Source of the DNA: CAVVGZ01 sp963841845
GTDB taxonomy: Bacteria > Chloroflexota > Anaerolineae > Anaerolineales > Anaerolineaceae
Length of the DNA stretch: 64,000 nucleotides
NCBI GenBank assembly: GCA_963841845.1
Contig: CAWJEG010000007.1
Span: 62,001-126,000, forward strand
Reading direction: 5' to 3'
The first letter of the stretch is position 1, and every line of letters begins with the position of its first letter. The notes beneath the pieces were generated by a model, which saw only the letters and a list, made by a program, of their open reading frames with translations, did no database searches and had not been told where the DNA came from. Shown piece after piece: positions 1-9,369 of this stretch. Position numbers and translations under genes: made by a program.

Positions 1-1
1 G

Positions 2-340
2 GTGTTAGCCCTGGTTTCAGCGCTTTCACTAAGTTTATGGGTGGCTCCTCTCTCAGTGCCCTTCCGGGATGTGGGCCGCTTCTCCAGTTACGTAATTCAG
101 GCCCTTTATTTCCTGACTCCAATTGTCTATTCCAGCGAGATCATACCTGAAGAATGGTTGTGGGCATACCAGCTGAATCCAATGTACTGGGTAGTAGAAG
201 GATTCCGCTGGATCTTTCTGGGGACTGGCCAGGGACCGCAGTGGTATATGCTGATCCCTATCGGAATGGTGATCGCCTTATTAATCAGCGGAGCCTATGT
301 TTTTGAACGGTTCAGCAGGAATATTGTGGATATCCAGTGA
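2..340 (+). CDS. ABC-2 type polysaccharide export permease (Wzm/TagG-like), 3' part only
   Basis: This is the C-terminal 112 residues of an inner-membrane ABC-2 transporter permease; the gene begins before the window. Three hydrophobic segments are visible. The R-D-V motif, followed by a helix ending in T-P-I-V-Y and then the L-N-P-M-Y box before G-F-R-W, is the usual tail of O-antigen or teichoic-acid type exporters. The stop codon lies one base before the ATG of the ATPase gene, so the two are translationally coupled and should form one exporter for an undecaprenyl-linked glycan. Family assignment is secure. The substrate is inferred from the glycosyltransferases nearby. Confidence 0.85.
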   Translation: MLALVSALSLSLWVAPLSVPFRDVGRFSSYVIQALYFLTPIVYSSEIIPEEWLWAYQLNPMYWVVEGFRWIFLGTGQGPQWYMLIPIGMVIALLISGAYVFERFSRNIVDIQ

Positions 341-341
341 G

Positions 342-1613
342 ATGAACGAGACAGCAATAAAAGTAGAAGGATTAGGAAAACGTTACCGCATCGGTGCTCT
401 GAAAAAGGATGACCAAAAACGGAGTCTACCAGGCAGATTGTTTTCTACATTCGATTATTTATCCCGTATGCTGCGGGAACCAACGACGGAGGAGACACTT
501 TGGGCATTGCGGGATGTTTCCTTTGAGGTCAAACAGGGCGAGGTTTTAGGTGTCATCGGGCAAAACGGGGCAGGAAAAAGTACCTTACTAAAGTTAATAA
601 GCCGGATCACCCAACCCACTACCGGCAGGATCGAGCTTTACGGTAGAGTCGGATCTATGCTCGAGGTCGGCACGGGATTTCACCCGGAATTGACAGGTAG
701 GGAAAATATCTTCGTTAACGGCGCCCTGATGGGAATGACCCCCGAGGAAATAAACCGCAAGTTTGATGCCATCGTTGAGTTTTCCGGAGTTGAAAAATTT
801 TTAGATACGATGGTGAAATATTACTCCAGCGGGATGTATGTGCGCCTGGCTTTTGCCGTGGCTGCCCACCTTGAACCAGAGATTCTGGTTGTAGATGAGG
901 TGCTGGCAGTTGGAGATGCAGAATTCCAGAAAAAAAGTCTTGGAAAGATGGATGAAATAACGAAGGGCGGGCGGACGATTCTATTTGTAAGCCACAATAT
1001 GGTAGCAATCAGGAGCCTCTGTCATAATGCAATGCTTATGGAAAACGGTTCGGTTTCGATGTATGGAAAAACCGAGGATGTTGTTGAGAATTATTTGCAA
1101 TCCCAGGATAACAATTTACTCCTCCAGGAGTGGAATGATCCCTCCACAGCTCCCGGAAATGATTTGGTACGAATTAAACGGGTCTGGCTGAACCCGGAGA
1201 ATTCTGTTGATGATAAGAAAATTACAGATACCAAACCCATTCAAATTGGTGTTGAGTACTGGAACCTCACCGGTATTAATCTTTCGATAATTCTCTATTT
1301 CGTATTGGAAGATAATGTTGTCGCTTTTACCAGTGGATCCTACTTATCCCCGGAATGGAATCATTTTTCAAGCAAGAAAGGTGTGATCAGGAGTGTATGC
1401 GAGGTGCCGGGAAACCTATTAAACACTTCGACTTATAAGGTAAATATCTTTTTTGTTAGAAATATGCGAGGGATTGTTTATAAAATGCCTAGCGCTATCA
1501 TTTTTTCGGTTCTTGAAAATGAAGGACGCGAATTTGGCTGGTTAGGCAAAATTCCGGGTGTCATAAAACCTGTCTTGAAATGGCAATCAGAATTTATTCC
1601 AGAAAATGCATGA
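342..1613 (+). CDS. ABC transporter ATP-binding protein for polysaccharide export (Wzt-like) with C-terminal substrate domain
   Basis: This is a 423-residue cytoplasmic ATPase that powers export of a lipid-linked polysaccharide with the preceding permease. Walker A is G-Q-N-G-A-G-K-S-T at residues 73-81. An S-S-G-M signature precedes the Walker B segment V-V-D-E-V-L, and the switch His lies in S-H-N-M. The ATPase domain is followed by about 160 residues of beta-rich sequence. This matches the C-terminal domain of Wzt proteins that recognise the non-reducing end of the glycan. The ATG at 342 is chosen because an upstream in-frame ATG at 297 lies inside the permease gene and gives 15 non-family residues. 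The extended C-terminus argues for a capped O-polysaccharide and not teichoic acid, which is an inference. Confidence 0.9.
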   Translation: MNETAIKVEGLGKRYRIGALKKDDQKRSLPGRLFSTFDYLSRMLREPTTEETLWALRDVSFEVKQGEVLGVIGQNGAGKSTLLKLISRITQPTTGRIELYGRVGSMLEVGTGFHPELTGRENIFVNGALMGMTPEEINRKFDAIVEFSGVEKFLDTMVKYYSSGMYVRLAFAVAAHLEPEILVVDEVLAVGDAEFQKKSLGKMDEITKGGRTILFVSHNMVAIRSLCHNAMLMENGSVSMYGKTEDVVENYLQSQDNNLLLQEWNDPSTAPGNDLVRIKRVWLNPENSVDDKKITDTKPIQIGVEYWNLTGINLSIILYFVLEDNVVAFTSGSYLSPEWNHFSSKKGVIRSVCEVPGNLLNTSTYKVNIFFVRNMRGIVYKMPSAIIFSVLENEGREFGWLGKIPGVIKPVLKWQSEFIPENA

Positions 1614-1691
1614 TAAGGATAAAAAATATCGGGGCATGAAACCTGGAAATTATTTTTTTAATAGTGATTTACTAACGGATTTCCTCAGCAA

Positions 1692-2950
1692 CTAATGGCG
1701 AGATGATTTCAGCAAAAAATTCACCTTTTTATTAATGTTCCCATAGTCATTCATGTGAATTGAATCATCAAACATTTCTTGGTCATTTTCAGCATATTCC
1801 GCAAACTCAATAAGTGGCAAACCATATTGATCCGCCAGTTCCCGGATTGAAAGGTTATTTTCCGCAATACCTTCTCCCCATAAAATCTCTGGCATGTCAT
1901 CGTTCCAGTCCGCTAAATCATCATCGAAAGCAAATGTGGATAATACCATTGGTATTTTATTGGCACTGGCAAGCAAAATGATCTGTTCGAGGTTCCGTTT
2001 ATATGTTGATGAACCTGCGGCACGGAAGTTATTTATTTTTGTTTGATCATCGTCTGGAAGGTTTTCGTACTTCCAAATATGGGGTAATAAATTTCTGTTT
2101 TGGGAAAACTGGTATGGTGCCACAACTTTTGTAATTAGTCTGTATAATACCAATTTGCTTAATTCATTTGTGTCGTAGGGGATCTTACGGAAATGGTAAT
2201 AATCTTCGCTAAAATTATTGAACATCCTTGGGACTAGGTCGTTGTATGCCTCATAAAAAATAATCATATCTGGATCAAGGGGAAGAATTTCAGTAAACAT
2301 CCTATGCATACTTTCTGCTGTAGTCGAACTAACCAGACCGCGTTTATGACCTCAATCTTATCAGAACCGAATTTCTCATCCAGCTTTTTCTCAAGTTGAT
2401 ACGGATATGTGTACTCGTCACTGACATAGATCCCGTAGGTCGTCGAAGCTCCTAATGCAACAATCCGAAACATTCCCTCTGGTTTTTCTCGCGTTATTTC
2501 AGGGCCGCGAAAACCAAGCGAGTTTATTGATACATCTATATTTCCATTATCATCATAACTTACATAACCTGGTTTCATTGCATAACTGGAATATGGGTGT
2601 CCATAGTACAACCCATTCCCCGTTTTAGTGTTGAATGGTGGGAAAGGATCTCCCAGGTTTTTAAAAAAATTATCAAACATGCCGATTGAAGAAAATAATT
2701 GCAAAGATCCTTCAAGTAAAATCAATGTAAAGAGAATTGAAAACAAGCCAATGAAAAGATTTTTAATGAGGCTTCCTTTTTCAATTGCTATTGGACGCTC
2801 TTTCATGGATGATTTTCCAATCAATTCATCAGTGGATAAGCGATTATTTTCCCTTAAATTTTTTTCTTCTCCACAATTTGTACCTGGTTCATTTACAGGA
2901 TTATCAGATGCGTGATTTTCTGAAAAATTGTTGGATTCTTGTGGTTTCAT
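1692..2950 (-). CDS. membrane-anchored SGNH/GDSL-type hydrolase (SxtL-like context), broken by one frameshift
   Basis: The protein has a hydrophilic N-terminus, one transmembrane helix at about residues 62-86, then an extracytoplasmic SGNH esterase domain. Block I reads A-L-G-A-S-T-T-Y-G (nucleophile Ser about 169). Block II Asn lies in I-N-A-G, and block V D-S-I-H-M-N supplies Asp and His. The frame breaks at about 2338: restoring one G in the coding strand joins I-N-A to G-L-V-S-S-T-T-A-E-S-M, which fits the family. The start at 2950 gives a sensible N-terminus. It is the last gene of a minus-strand set with a carbamoyltransferase and two small membrane proteins. A GDSL protein in the same company occurs in saxitoxin clusters as SxtL. 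It probably removes or transfers an acyl or carbamoyl group on an exported glycan; the substrate is unknown. Confidence 0.75.
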
Positions 2951-3104
2951 ATATAATCTCAATTTAAATGACCGCTGTAATAACTCACGGATGAAAAATA
3001 TTAAGCAATTAATCAAGGAAAATCTGTCAATAATTCTAGGTTATTACGAATAGTTCCAAAACCATTTAATACTTTGGGAATCCTGTCCAACCCCAGGCTC
3101 TTGG

Positions 3105-4931
3105 TTATTTTCTAACTACATAACCATCCATGTATAATGTGTCGATTTCACTTTTCCCAAATGTATTTAATGCATTTGCAGGAGTATTTACAATAGGTTC
3201 ACCTCTAAGGTTAAAGCTTGTATTAAGCACCAACGGTACACCTGTTGCTTGATCAAAAAGTTCAATGACACGGTAATACAACGGATTCCATTCTCTCCTG
3301 ACAGTTTGGACCCTACCGGTCCCTCCCTCATGTGTCACAGCCTGTATCAAATCTCTTTTCTCCTCCTTGGCATTCAATACCATAAGCATGTAACGCAAAG
3401 GGTAATGCCTTTTGGCATCATCAACACCTGAATAGAAATTGCTCGTTTTTTCTTCCAGAATTGCTGGGGCAAATGGTCGAATGGTTCGCGGAATTTAATG
3501 CGGGCATTGACAATATTCTTCATTTCGGCAAATCGTGGGTCAGCAAGAATTGATCGGTTCCCCAAAGCCCTGGGTCCCCATTCAAAACGACCTTGAAAAA
3601 GAGAGATTACTTTGCCAGCCAAAATATCATCAGTAATCATGGATGCTAATTTTTCCGGGTCATCAATATAATCAAAATTCCGGCCTGTCGATGTAATTGC
3701 AGATGTAATTTCATTATTTGAATAGCTTTTTCCCCAGTAAGCATGTTCCATAACGAATTTCCGCGGTTTACCAAGAAGCACATGATAAGCATATAATGCC
3801 GCGCCTAATGCTCCACCCGAATCACCAGGCGAGGGTTGAATAAAGATTTCTTCAAAAGGCGATTCTTTTAAGAGACGTCCATTAGCAACGGAATTTAACG
3901 CCACTCCTCCCGCAATACATAGTTTCTTTAAGCCGAGTACATTCATAAGCATGGCGTGCCATCTTCAGGATTATATCTTCGGTTACCAATTGTATGCTGG
4001 CAGCAATGTCAGCATGACGTTGGTTGTTTTTAGCTACATTTTCATCCCATAACGGATGATCTTTTCGCGGATGGGTTGTTTCAGTATAAAAATCCGACTC
4101 ATATTCTCTTGGTTTACCAAAAATTCCTTCAAATTTATTGCTGAAAGAATGTGATATCGATCGATGAAATGAAAAATAATCCATTCCCAGTTTAAAGCTA
4201 CCATCACCATTTACTTCAATAACCTTATAAACATCCTCTACCCGATTAGGATGGCCATACGGTGCCATTCCCATCACTTTGTATTCACCATCATTGACTG
4301 CAAAACCAAGAAATGCAGTAAATGCCGAATAAAGCAATCCTAATGAATGGGGGAAGTTGATTTCTTTAATTAATTCAATCTTATTTGTATCGCCCTCAAA
4401 CGATATATTTGCCCCATTTTTCAAAGTAGGACTGTCCCAGAATGCTGTCCCTTTTCCGATGGTTGTGGTTGTCCATTCCCCAACACCATCAATTGTAATA
4501 ATCGCAGCTTTTTCAAATGGGGAACAAAAAAAAGCACTCGCAGCGTGTGATAGATGATGCTCAACAAACAACAGCTTATCATCAGGTATATCAAGATTAG
4601 AAATTAATTGCCCTTTTATCCATAATTTTTGATTAAACCAGGCAATCATTGATTCCCGAAAAACGGGAAGCGTGTAAGGAAATTGATCCAGTGATGTCAT
4701 CAGGATTCGCTCAAACTTCATGAGCGGTTTTTCGTAAAAGACCACATAGTCCAAATCCTTATGAGTAATTCCAGCCTGTTTCAGGCAAAAATTAATTGAA
4801 TATGTCGGATACCCATTGTCATGCTTTTTACGAGTAAATCGTTCCTCATCAGCTGCTGCGACAATCATCCCATCCTTTAGAAGTGCAGCAGCAGAATCGT
4901 GATAATAACAAGAAATCCCTAATATATACAT
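3105..4931 (-). CDS. NodU/CmcH/TobZ-family O-carbamoyltransferase (SxtI-like), two frameshifts
   Basis: Enzymes of this family move a carbamoyl group from carbamoyl phosphate through carbamoyl-AMP to a hydroxyl on a sugar or secondary metabolite. The N-terminal Kae1-like domain starts M-Y-I-L-G-I-S-C-Y-Y-H-D-S-A and carries the metal motif H-H-L-S-H. The C-terminal domain has the hallmark W-G-P-R-A-L-G-N-R-S-I-L and a T-S-F-N-x-R-G-E-P-I-V segment. Total length, about 608 codons, is normal. The frame breaks twice: a surplus base at about 3924-3931, before the L-C-I-A-G-G-V-A-L-N motif, and a missing base at about 3479, after R-E-P-F. Correcting both restores family-like sequence throughout, so sequencing error is likelier than decay. 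The adjacent small membrane genes indicate action on a membrane-linked glycan. Confidence 0.85.
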
Positions 4932-4946
4932 GAATAAACCTTTAAA

Positions 4947-5180
4947 TTAATATTGTCTTAAACTATCTTCTAACGAGGGGTTTGAAGAATTTCGGACTAT
5001 CCAGAATGTATTTATCTTCTTAGAACGTATAAGGAGTGGGTCTTTGAATAAACGCACCAGTAGTGCAAAGGGCAGAAAAATTGTGAAAAAGAAAATTGTC
5101 AGAAATGCTCTGCCAATAAAATCTCCGATTGGTTTTCCGATCCGCTTCCAAACCTCCCAGATTTTTACAAATATTTTCAT
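4947..5180 (-). CDS. small membrane protein resembling SxtJ family
   Basis: This is a 77-residue protein with one hydrophobic helix at about residues 28-46, ending in L-P-F-A-L-L-V-R-L-F. A conserved-looking K-D-P-L-L and T-F-W-I-x-R tail follows. Proteins with this pattern are found beside NodU-type carbamoyltransferases and in saxitoxin clusters as SxtJ, though SxtJ itself is longer. It lies 15 bases upstream of the carbamoyltransferase start, in the same direction. Its function is unknown. A scaffold or membrane anchor for the carbamoyltransferase is a guess from context. Assignment rests on pattern and neighbourhood. Confidence 0.6.
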   Translation of the reverse strand: MKIFVKIWEVWKRIGKPIGDFIGRAFLTIFFFTIFLPFALLVRLFKDPLLIRSKKINTFWIVRNSSNPSLEDSLRQY

Positions 5181-5290
5181 AATATTTTATCCATTAATAA
5201 ATTTTTATTTTTCATCATAAAAGAATTTACTCTCAATTTTCCTAAACAATAGGGGAATCTAAATAACAGTTCCTTTTTTCACTTGTTTGG

Positions 5291-5473
5291 TTAGAAAAGA
5301 GTGTATATTAATGGGCCAAGTCCAGAACTCGTCGCAATAATGGTAAAAATAGCAAAAACCAATAGAATTACCATCATAGGAATTAACCACCAGAGTTTGC
5401 GTTTGATTAGATAAAATAATAATTCCCGTACCACATCTATCGTATTTGATAAAAATCGTAAATAACTCTTCAT
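5291..5473 (-). CDS. DUF5989 family small membrane protein (SxtK-like)
   Basis: This is a 60-residue protein with a short amphipathic N-terminus, then K-R-K-L-W-W-L-I-P, one transmembrane helix and a G-L-G-P-L-I-Y-T-L-F terminus. That [KR]-x-W-W-L-x-P plus P-x-I-Y-T-L-F layout is the signature of DUF5989, a family seen almost always next to carbamoyltransferases. It is the first gene of the minus-strand set. A reading frame of similar length overlaps it at 5259-5483 but has no family features. The start at 5473 has only a weak ribosome site (GAAG, 4 bases upstream). The molecular role is not known. Confidence 0.7.
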   Translation of the reverse strand: MKSYLRFLSNTIDVVRELLFYLIKRKLWWLIPMMVILLVFAIFTIIATSSGLGPLIYTLF

Positions 5474-5498
5474 AAAACTTCAATTTTCCTTATTAATT

Positions 5499-5514
5499 TA
5501 AACCTATAGGTTTA
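5499..5514. promoter_or_regulatory. 16-bp perfect palindrome upstream of the carbamoyltransferase cassette
   Basis: The bases read TAAACCTATAGGTTTA, a perfect 16-nt palindrome 26 bases upstream of the DUF5989 start. About 15 bases further upstream (5529-5534, minus strand) is an exact TATAAT, with only a poor -35 match around 5553-5558. The palindrome would then lie just downstream of the start site, where a repressor could bind. This is inferred from position. No regulator gene is adjacent. Confidence 0.3.
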
Positions 5515-5700
5515 GTGATTAGCCCCATATTATAACATTTAGTACATTGGGTTATGAATAATTTTTCTATATATTATTTTGGGGGGATTGGTACGCTATA
5601 ACAAAGTGTGGCGAATATTCTTGTTGTTAAAACGTTCGACTAAGACCATAGTATTTGATATCATAATATAATATCCACTCAACTATATCTATGGTGATCC

Positions 5701-7086
5701 ATGTATTGGAAAAATTTACTTCCAGAATCTACTGAAATAGAATACTGGGATTGGCCAACGGAATTGGAAATTTCCCATTATTCAAAGGCGTCAGCGGATG
5801 TAATAAATATTATAAATCAATCATGCAAAAACACTTCCGTATATCAAACTGGAGAGATAAGCAAGCCTGGCATATCCGACCTGGATTTTCTTATTATATT
5901 GAATGATGAAAAACAAAAACATAAATTGAATCATTTCGGGTATTTGCGTTCATCATTACCACCCCTTACCCAATATCTGCTTATCCACAACCCTCTTATG
6001 ATTCTCAATCCGTCGCTTTGGCAAAATATAAATAAGTTATACACATACAAAAATTTTATCCATTTATCAGGCCCATTATTGAAAACACCTGATTCAGCGG
6101 ATGATTCTGGATGGGCAACATCGCTTTTGCAGCAGGTAGAACAATATACTTTTCGTCCGATGAAAAAGAACTTCAATCAAATTTTTACCAGGAAAATTAG
6201 TATGCGCCGGGCTCTGGTAAGCATGAATACAATAAAATATTCGGTGAATGCAGTACAAGGACTGGGAATTGAGATCCCGAAATGGTTAACATTCAATAAT
6301 GATGTAACAGAGTTGCGCAATAATTGGTTTTCCTTTGAAAAACATCAACAAATAACCGCAATCTATCAACTCACCAGAACTGGGATTGAAATATGTTTTG
6401 AAATAATGGAAAAATTATCTGAATTACTAGAGAAATTCGGTCTAATCCCGCCCGAATTGGAGACAACAACTGGCAAAAAAATTGTTGGCTATTTAGATGA
6501 TGATAGAATATTTGTCAAAGGTTTTCAATCAGAACAGGCTCTTGAATTTTATATTAAAGCATTTCATTTAACTGGAAATTTTATATCACTGATTCCATCC
6601 AATTTTTTACTCCCATTAATGGTATACAGCGATTCAACACCCTATTTAAGGGATTATTTCAGGGACCGAATCGCTGTCCATGATCCCATTCTGGATAATA
6701 CAAATTTTCCGGTCCGTATGGAAATAAATGATCGGGTTAAATTTAGTGAACAATATCTGAAATTCATTAAAGAGGAAAACCTTGATTGGGGATTTTATAA
6801 GCATTGGGTATTCCGTAGGGGGATGCAGCAAAACAATGAACATTGGCATAGCATGATAAGAATTTTGGACCAGGTTCATGATTATATACCGTTATATTCT
6901 CAAATGTTGCTCGTAGATAAACAATCTCAGATTGAAGAAATATTCAAGTCTCCAACCTGGAAAGCAGGAATCCTGCTCCGAAAATTTAGAACAAAGATAG
7001 CCCCGGAAAATAGTCTGCGAAATCAATTATTCCTCAGGATACGTAAGACAATCTACCTCTTATTAAAAAAAGGGGGAATTAATTGA
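5701..7086 (+). CDS. uncharacterised protein with nucleotidyltransferase-like active-site motif
   Basis: I do not recognise a named family for this 461-residue soluble protein. The N-terminal region has a nucleotidyltransferase-fold pattern: a beta strand, G51, then S59-D60-L61-D62 followed by a hydrophobic strand (F-L-I-I-L). This is the hG-x(n)-[ST]-D-h-D-h core of the minimal or Pol-beta-type NTases. The spacing (G to D-x-D of 9) fits. The remaining 380 residues are helical, without membrane segments. It is transcribed on the plus strand between the carbamoyltransferase cassette and the glycosyltransferases, and its AT-rich composition matches them. It may transfer a nucleotide or phospho-sugar in surface polymer synthesis; that is a guess. 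ATG 5701 follows a weak GGTGAT site. Confidence 0.6.
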   Translation: MYWKNLLPESTEIEYWDWPTELEISHYSKASADVINIINQSCKNTSVYQTGEISKPGISDLDFLIILNDEKQKHKLNHFGYLRSSLPPLTQYLLIHNPLMILNPSLWQNINKLYTYKNFIHLSGPLLKTPDSADDSGWATSLLQQVEQYTFRPMKKNFNQIFTRKISMRRALVSMNTIKYSVNAVQGLGIEIPKWLTFNNDVTELRNNWFSFEKHQQITAIYQLTRTGIEICFEIMEKLSELLEKFGLIPPELETTTGKKIVGYLDDDRIFVKGFQSEQALEFYIKAFHLTGNFISLIPSNFLLPLMVYSDSTPYLRDYFRDRIAVHDPILDNTNFPVRMEINDRVKFSEQYLKFIKEENLDWGFYKHWVFRRGMQQNNEHWHSMIRILDQVHDYIPLYSQMLLVDKQSQIEEIFKSPTWKAGILLRKFRTKIAPENSLRNQLFLRIRKTIYLLLKKGGIN

Positions 7087-7259
7087 TAATTTATATTTAC
7101 GATTACTAACGGATAAATGGCGATGGACTCAAAGAGTTCGTTCTGAATGCTGAAATTTCATCCAAAGAAGTTCAATGGATATTCCCCTCAACTAAAATTT
7201 AATACTTCGGTTTTACCCAACCAAATGCAGACTATACAATAAAAATAATGGGAATATAA

Positions 7260-9287
7260 ATGAAATCTCGAAAGAGATTATGGATCTCAATAATAACGGT
7301 TATTGCGGCAATTTTTTTGGGACTAAATACATCCCATCTTATATTTGTATATCATTTCCAGAAGAATGATATAAGCAGGTTATCAGTTTTTGTAATAATA
7401 ATGGCAGGATTATTAGCTGCCTTACTTTCATATTTACTCCTACACATTGGTTTTCCTTTAATCAGAAAAGAAGTATGGTTCAATTCAAGATTACTATTAT
7501 TATTAGCAGGAATTGCACTTATATTCATCCTGGAACTAGCCATATTCATAGAAACACCCAGAAATCATCTGTTATACCCGGTTCAGACACTCGAAATAAC
7601 TATTAACGAGAAGAATTATTTAAATCCCAATCACAACAAAGTGGAGTTAATCTGGTTTGATACTGAACTCGGGGAGGTGATTAATTCCGAAATCAGGTCC
7701 GAAGGGGATTGGGAGGTCATAAATGATAAATTCGTATCATCAGGAAAACAAATATCCACATTGGCCTGGAATGGGCGCACCGGAAAAACTGCAACCCTGG
7801 TGTTTCAAGCTCAGCCAACCGGAGGTGTTGCAGAAGTTGTCTGGAATGATGAGCATGATTTCGTTGATTTATACAGTGAGACTGAAATCGAGTTTAGCCT
7901 TAGGCGAAGTTTCGATATACCACCCTGGAGCAAAACAGTTGTTATAGCCAGCCGTATAATTATCACGATATTTTCATTTCTATTCGTCTTATTTTGTATT
8001 ATTTTTATAACCAAATCCAATACTGTAGATAAATTAGCAAATTTACTTATCACCCGTTTCTCACAAACACGTTTTATAACCAGGATAAACCAGCTTTCAC
8101 GCTCCGAGGTGGTTATCATCATTGTTCTGGCTGCTGTAGCCGCATGGACAACATATGTGCGTGCTACCTCCATCAATCCGGTTGTATTTAACACTGGTGA
8201 TATTTGGTTTGATGGTGATATTCATAGGATGTTTCAAATGATGGATGATCAGTTTGCGGAACGACATTTCTATACAGATGTTCACCCGCTTTCTCTCTGG
8301 CCATATTTCCCCCTGCATTTATTTTAAGAAGTTTAGCTGGAATAACGACCATTGAAGCAGCTCAATTCATGTGGTCCGGGCTTTCTGCACTCTGGACAAT
8401 CATGTTTTTCGTTTTGCTTTGGATTATGGGTATCAGATTTGTTGATGCCACAATCTTCACCACTGCTTGGTATGGTCAGTGCCGCATCAATATTTTGGGT
8501 TTCGGTACCAGAGTCCTTCTCAATCGGCTCCCTGTTGATTATTGTAGTGTTATGTCTCGCTGCTTTGGCGGAAAGAACCAAACCATCGCCGGTCATTTAC
8601 ACTCTCATAAATGTACTTGCTCTGAGTATAACCGTGACCAATTGGATGGTTGGGATTTTTGCAACCATCCTTAATACAAAATGGTGGCGTGCATTGCTTA
8701 TTATTGGTAGCGGATTCCTGGTAGTAACTTTCTTATGGGGTTTTCAGAAGCTGATATTTCCAACCACAAAATTCTTCATCGGGAATACCTATAGGGTGGA
8801 GAAGTTTGTATCCCTACCAGAATCTAATCAGGTCACGCAGGTCATTTTTGCATTCATATCCCATACAATAGTTATGCCAGCAATTAAATTAGTTCAAATT
8901 CCATCATCTCAGATAGTCATGTCCGTACAGCAATCGAATCCTGGATCTGGAAGCGGGTTGGGTCTCGTGACAACCGCAGCGTGGTTTATACTATTAATCT
9001 TCGGGGTATGGGCTGGTTTTTCTACAATGAGAGACTCACCAATAATCCGGCTGGTAGGTCTGACTACTCTTGGGCAATTAGGTCTACACATTTTATTTGG
9101 CAGGGAAACATTCCTTTACTCGATCCATTTTTTACCTCTTCTTCTCGTCATTGCAGCGAGTGTTACTTTGACAAGGTTTCGTGTGTTTGGATTGATACTT
9201 GCAGGATTTATAATAATTGGTGCCTCAATAAACAACAATATCCAATTCAACCAAGCACTGGTATTATTAAACCAACTTAGTCATTAA
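7260..9287 (+). CDS. polytopic membrane protein, putative GT-C type glycosyltransferase, two frameshifts
   Basis: When joined, this is a protein of about 675 residues with at least ten hydrophobic segments. Three N-terminal helices (about 7-27, 43-66, 79-99) are followed by an extracytoplasmic beta-rich domain of about 120 residues. A multi-helix block comes next, whose first loop is acidic (D-I-W-F-D-G-D-I-H). That topology fits GT-C glycosyltransferases that use lipid-phosphate sugars, but no diagnostic motif proves it. The first frame break is at the C-run 8309-8313, where six C residues are needed and five are present. The second is at about 8474, one surplus G. Correcting both gives continuous membrane sequence (T-A-W-Y then V-S-A-A-S-I-F-W). 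It probably modifies or assembles the glycan exported by the 5' transporter. Confidence 0.6.
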
Positions 9288-9369
9288 ATTACATCTGGAT
9301 TTATATAGTTCCTTCCTGGAGCTACAAACCCTAAAATATTTTCGATGGTAAATAATTCCAAATAATGTG

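Noticed and set aside
1692..5180. Calling the broken SGNH and carbamoyltransferase genes pseudogenes
   Set aside because: Each break is one base and the downstream sequence keeps full family conservation; many other genes in the window show the same kind of break, so sequencing error is more likely.
5259..5483. Alternative 74-codon frame overlapping the DUF5989 gene
   Set aside because: It has no membrane helix pattern or conserved motif, whereas the overlapping frame shows the DUF5989 signature.
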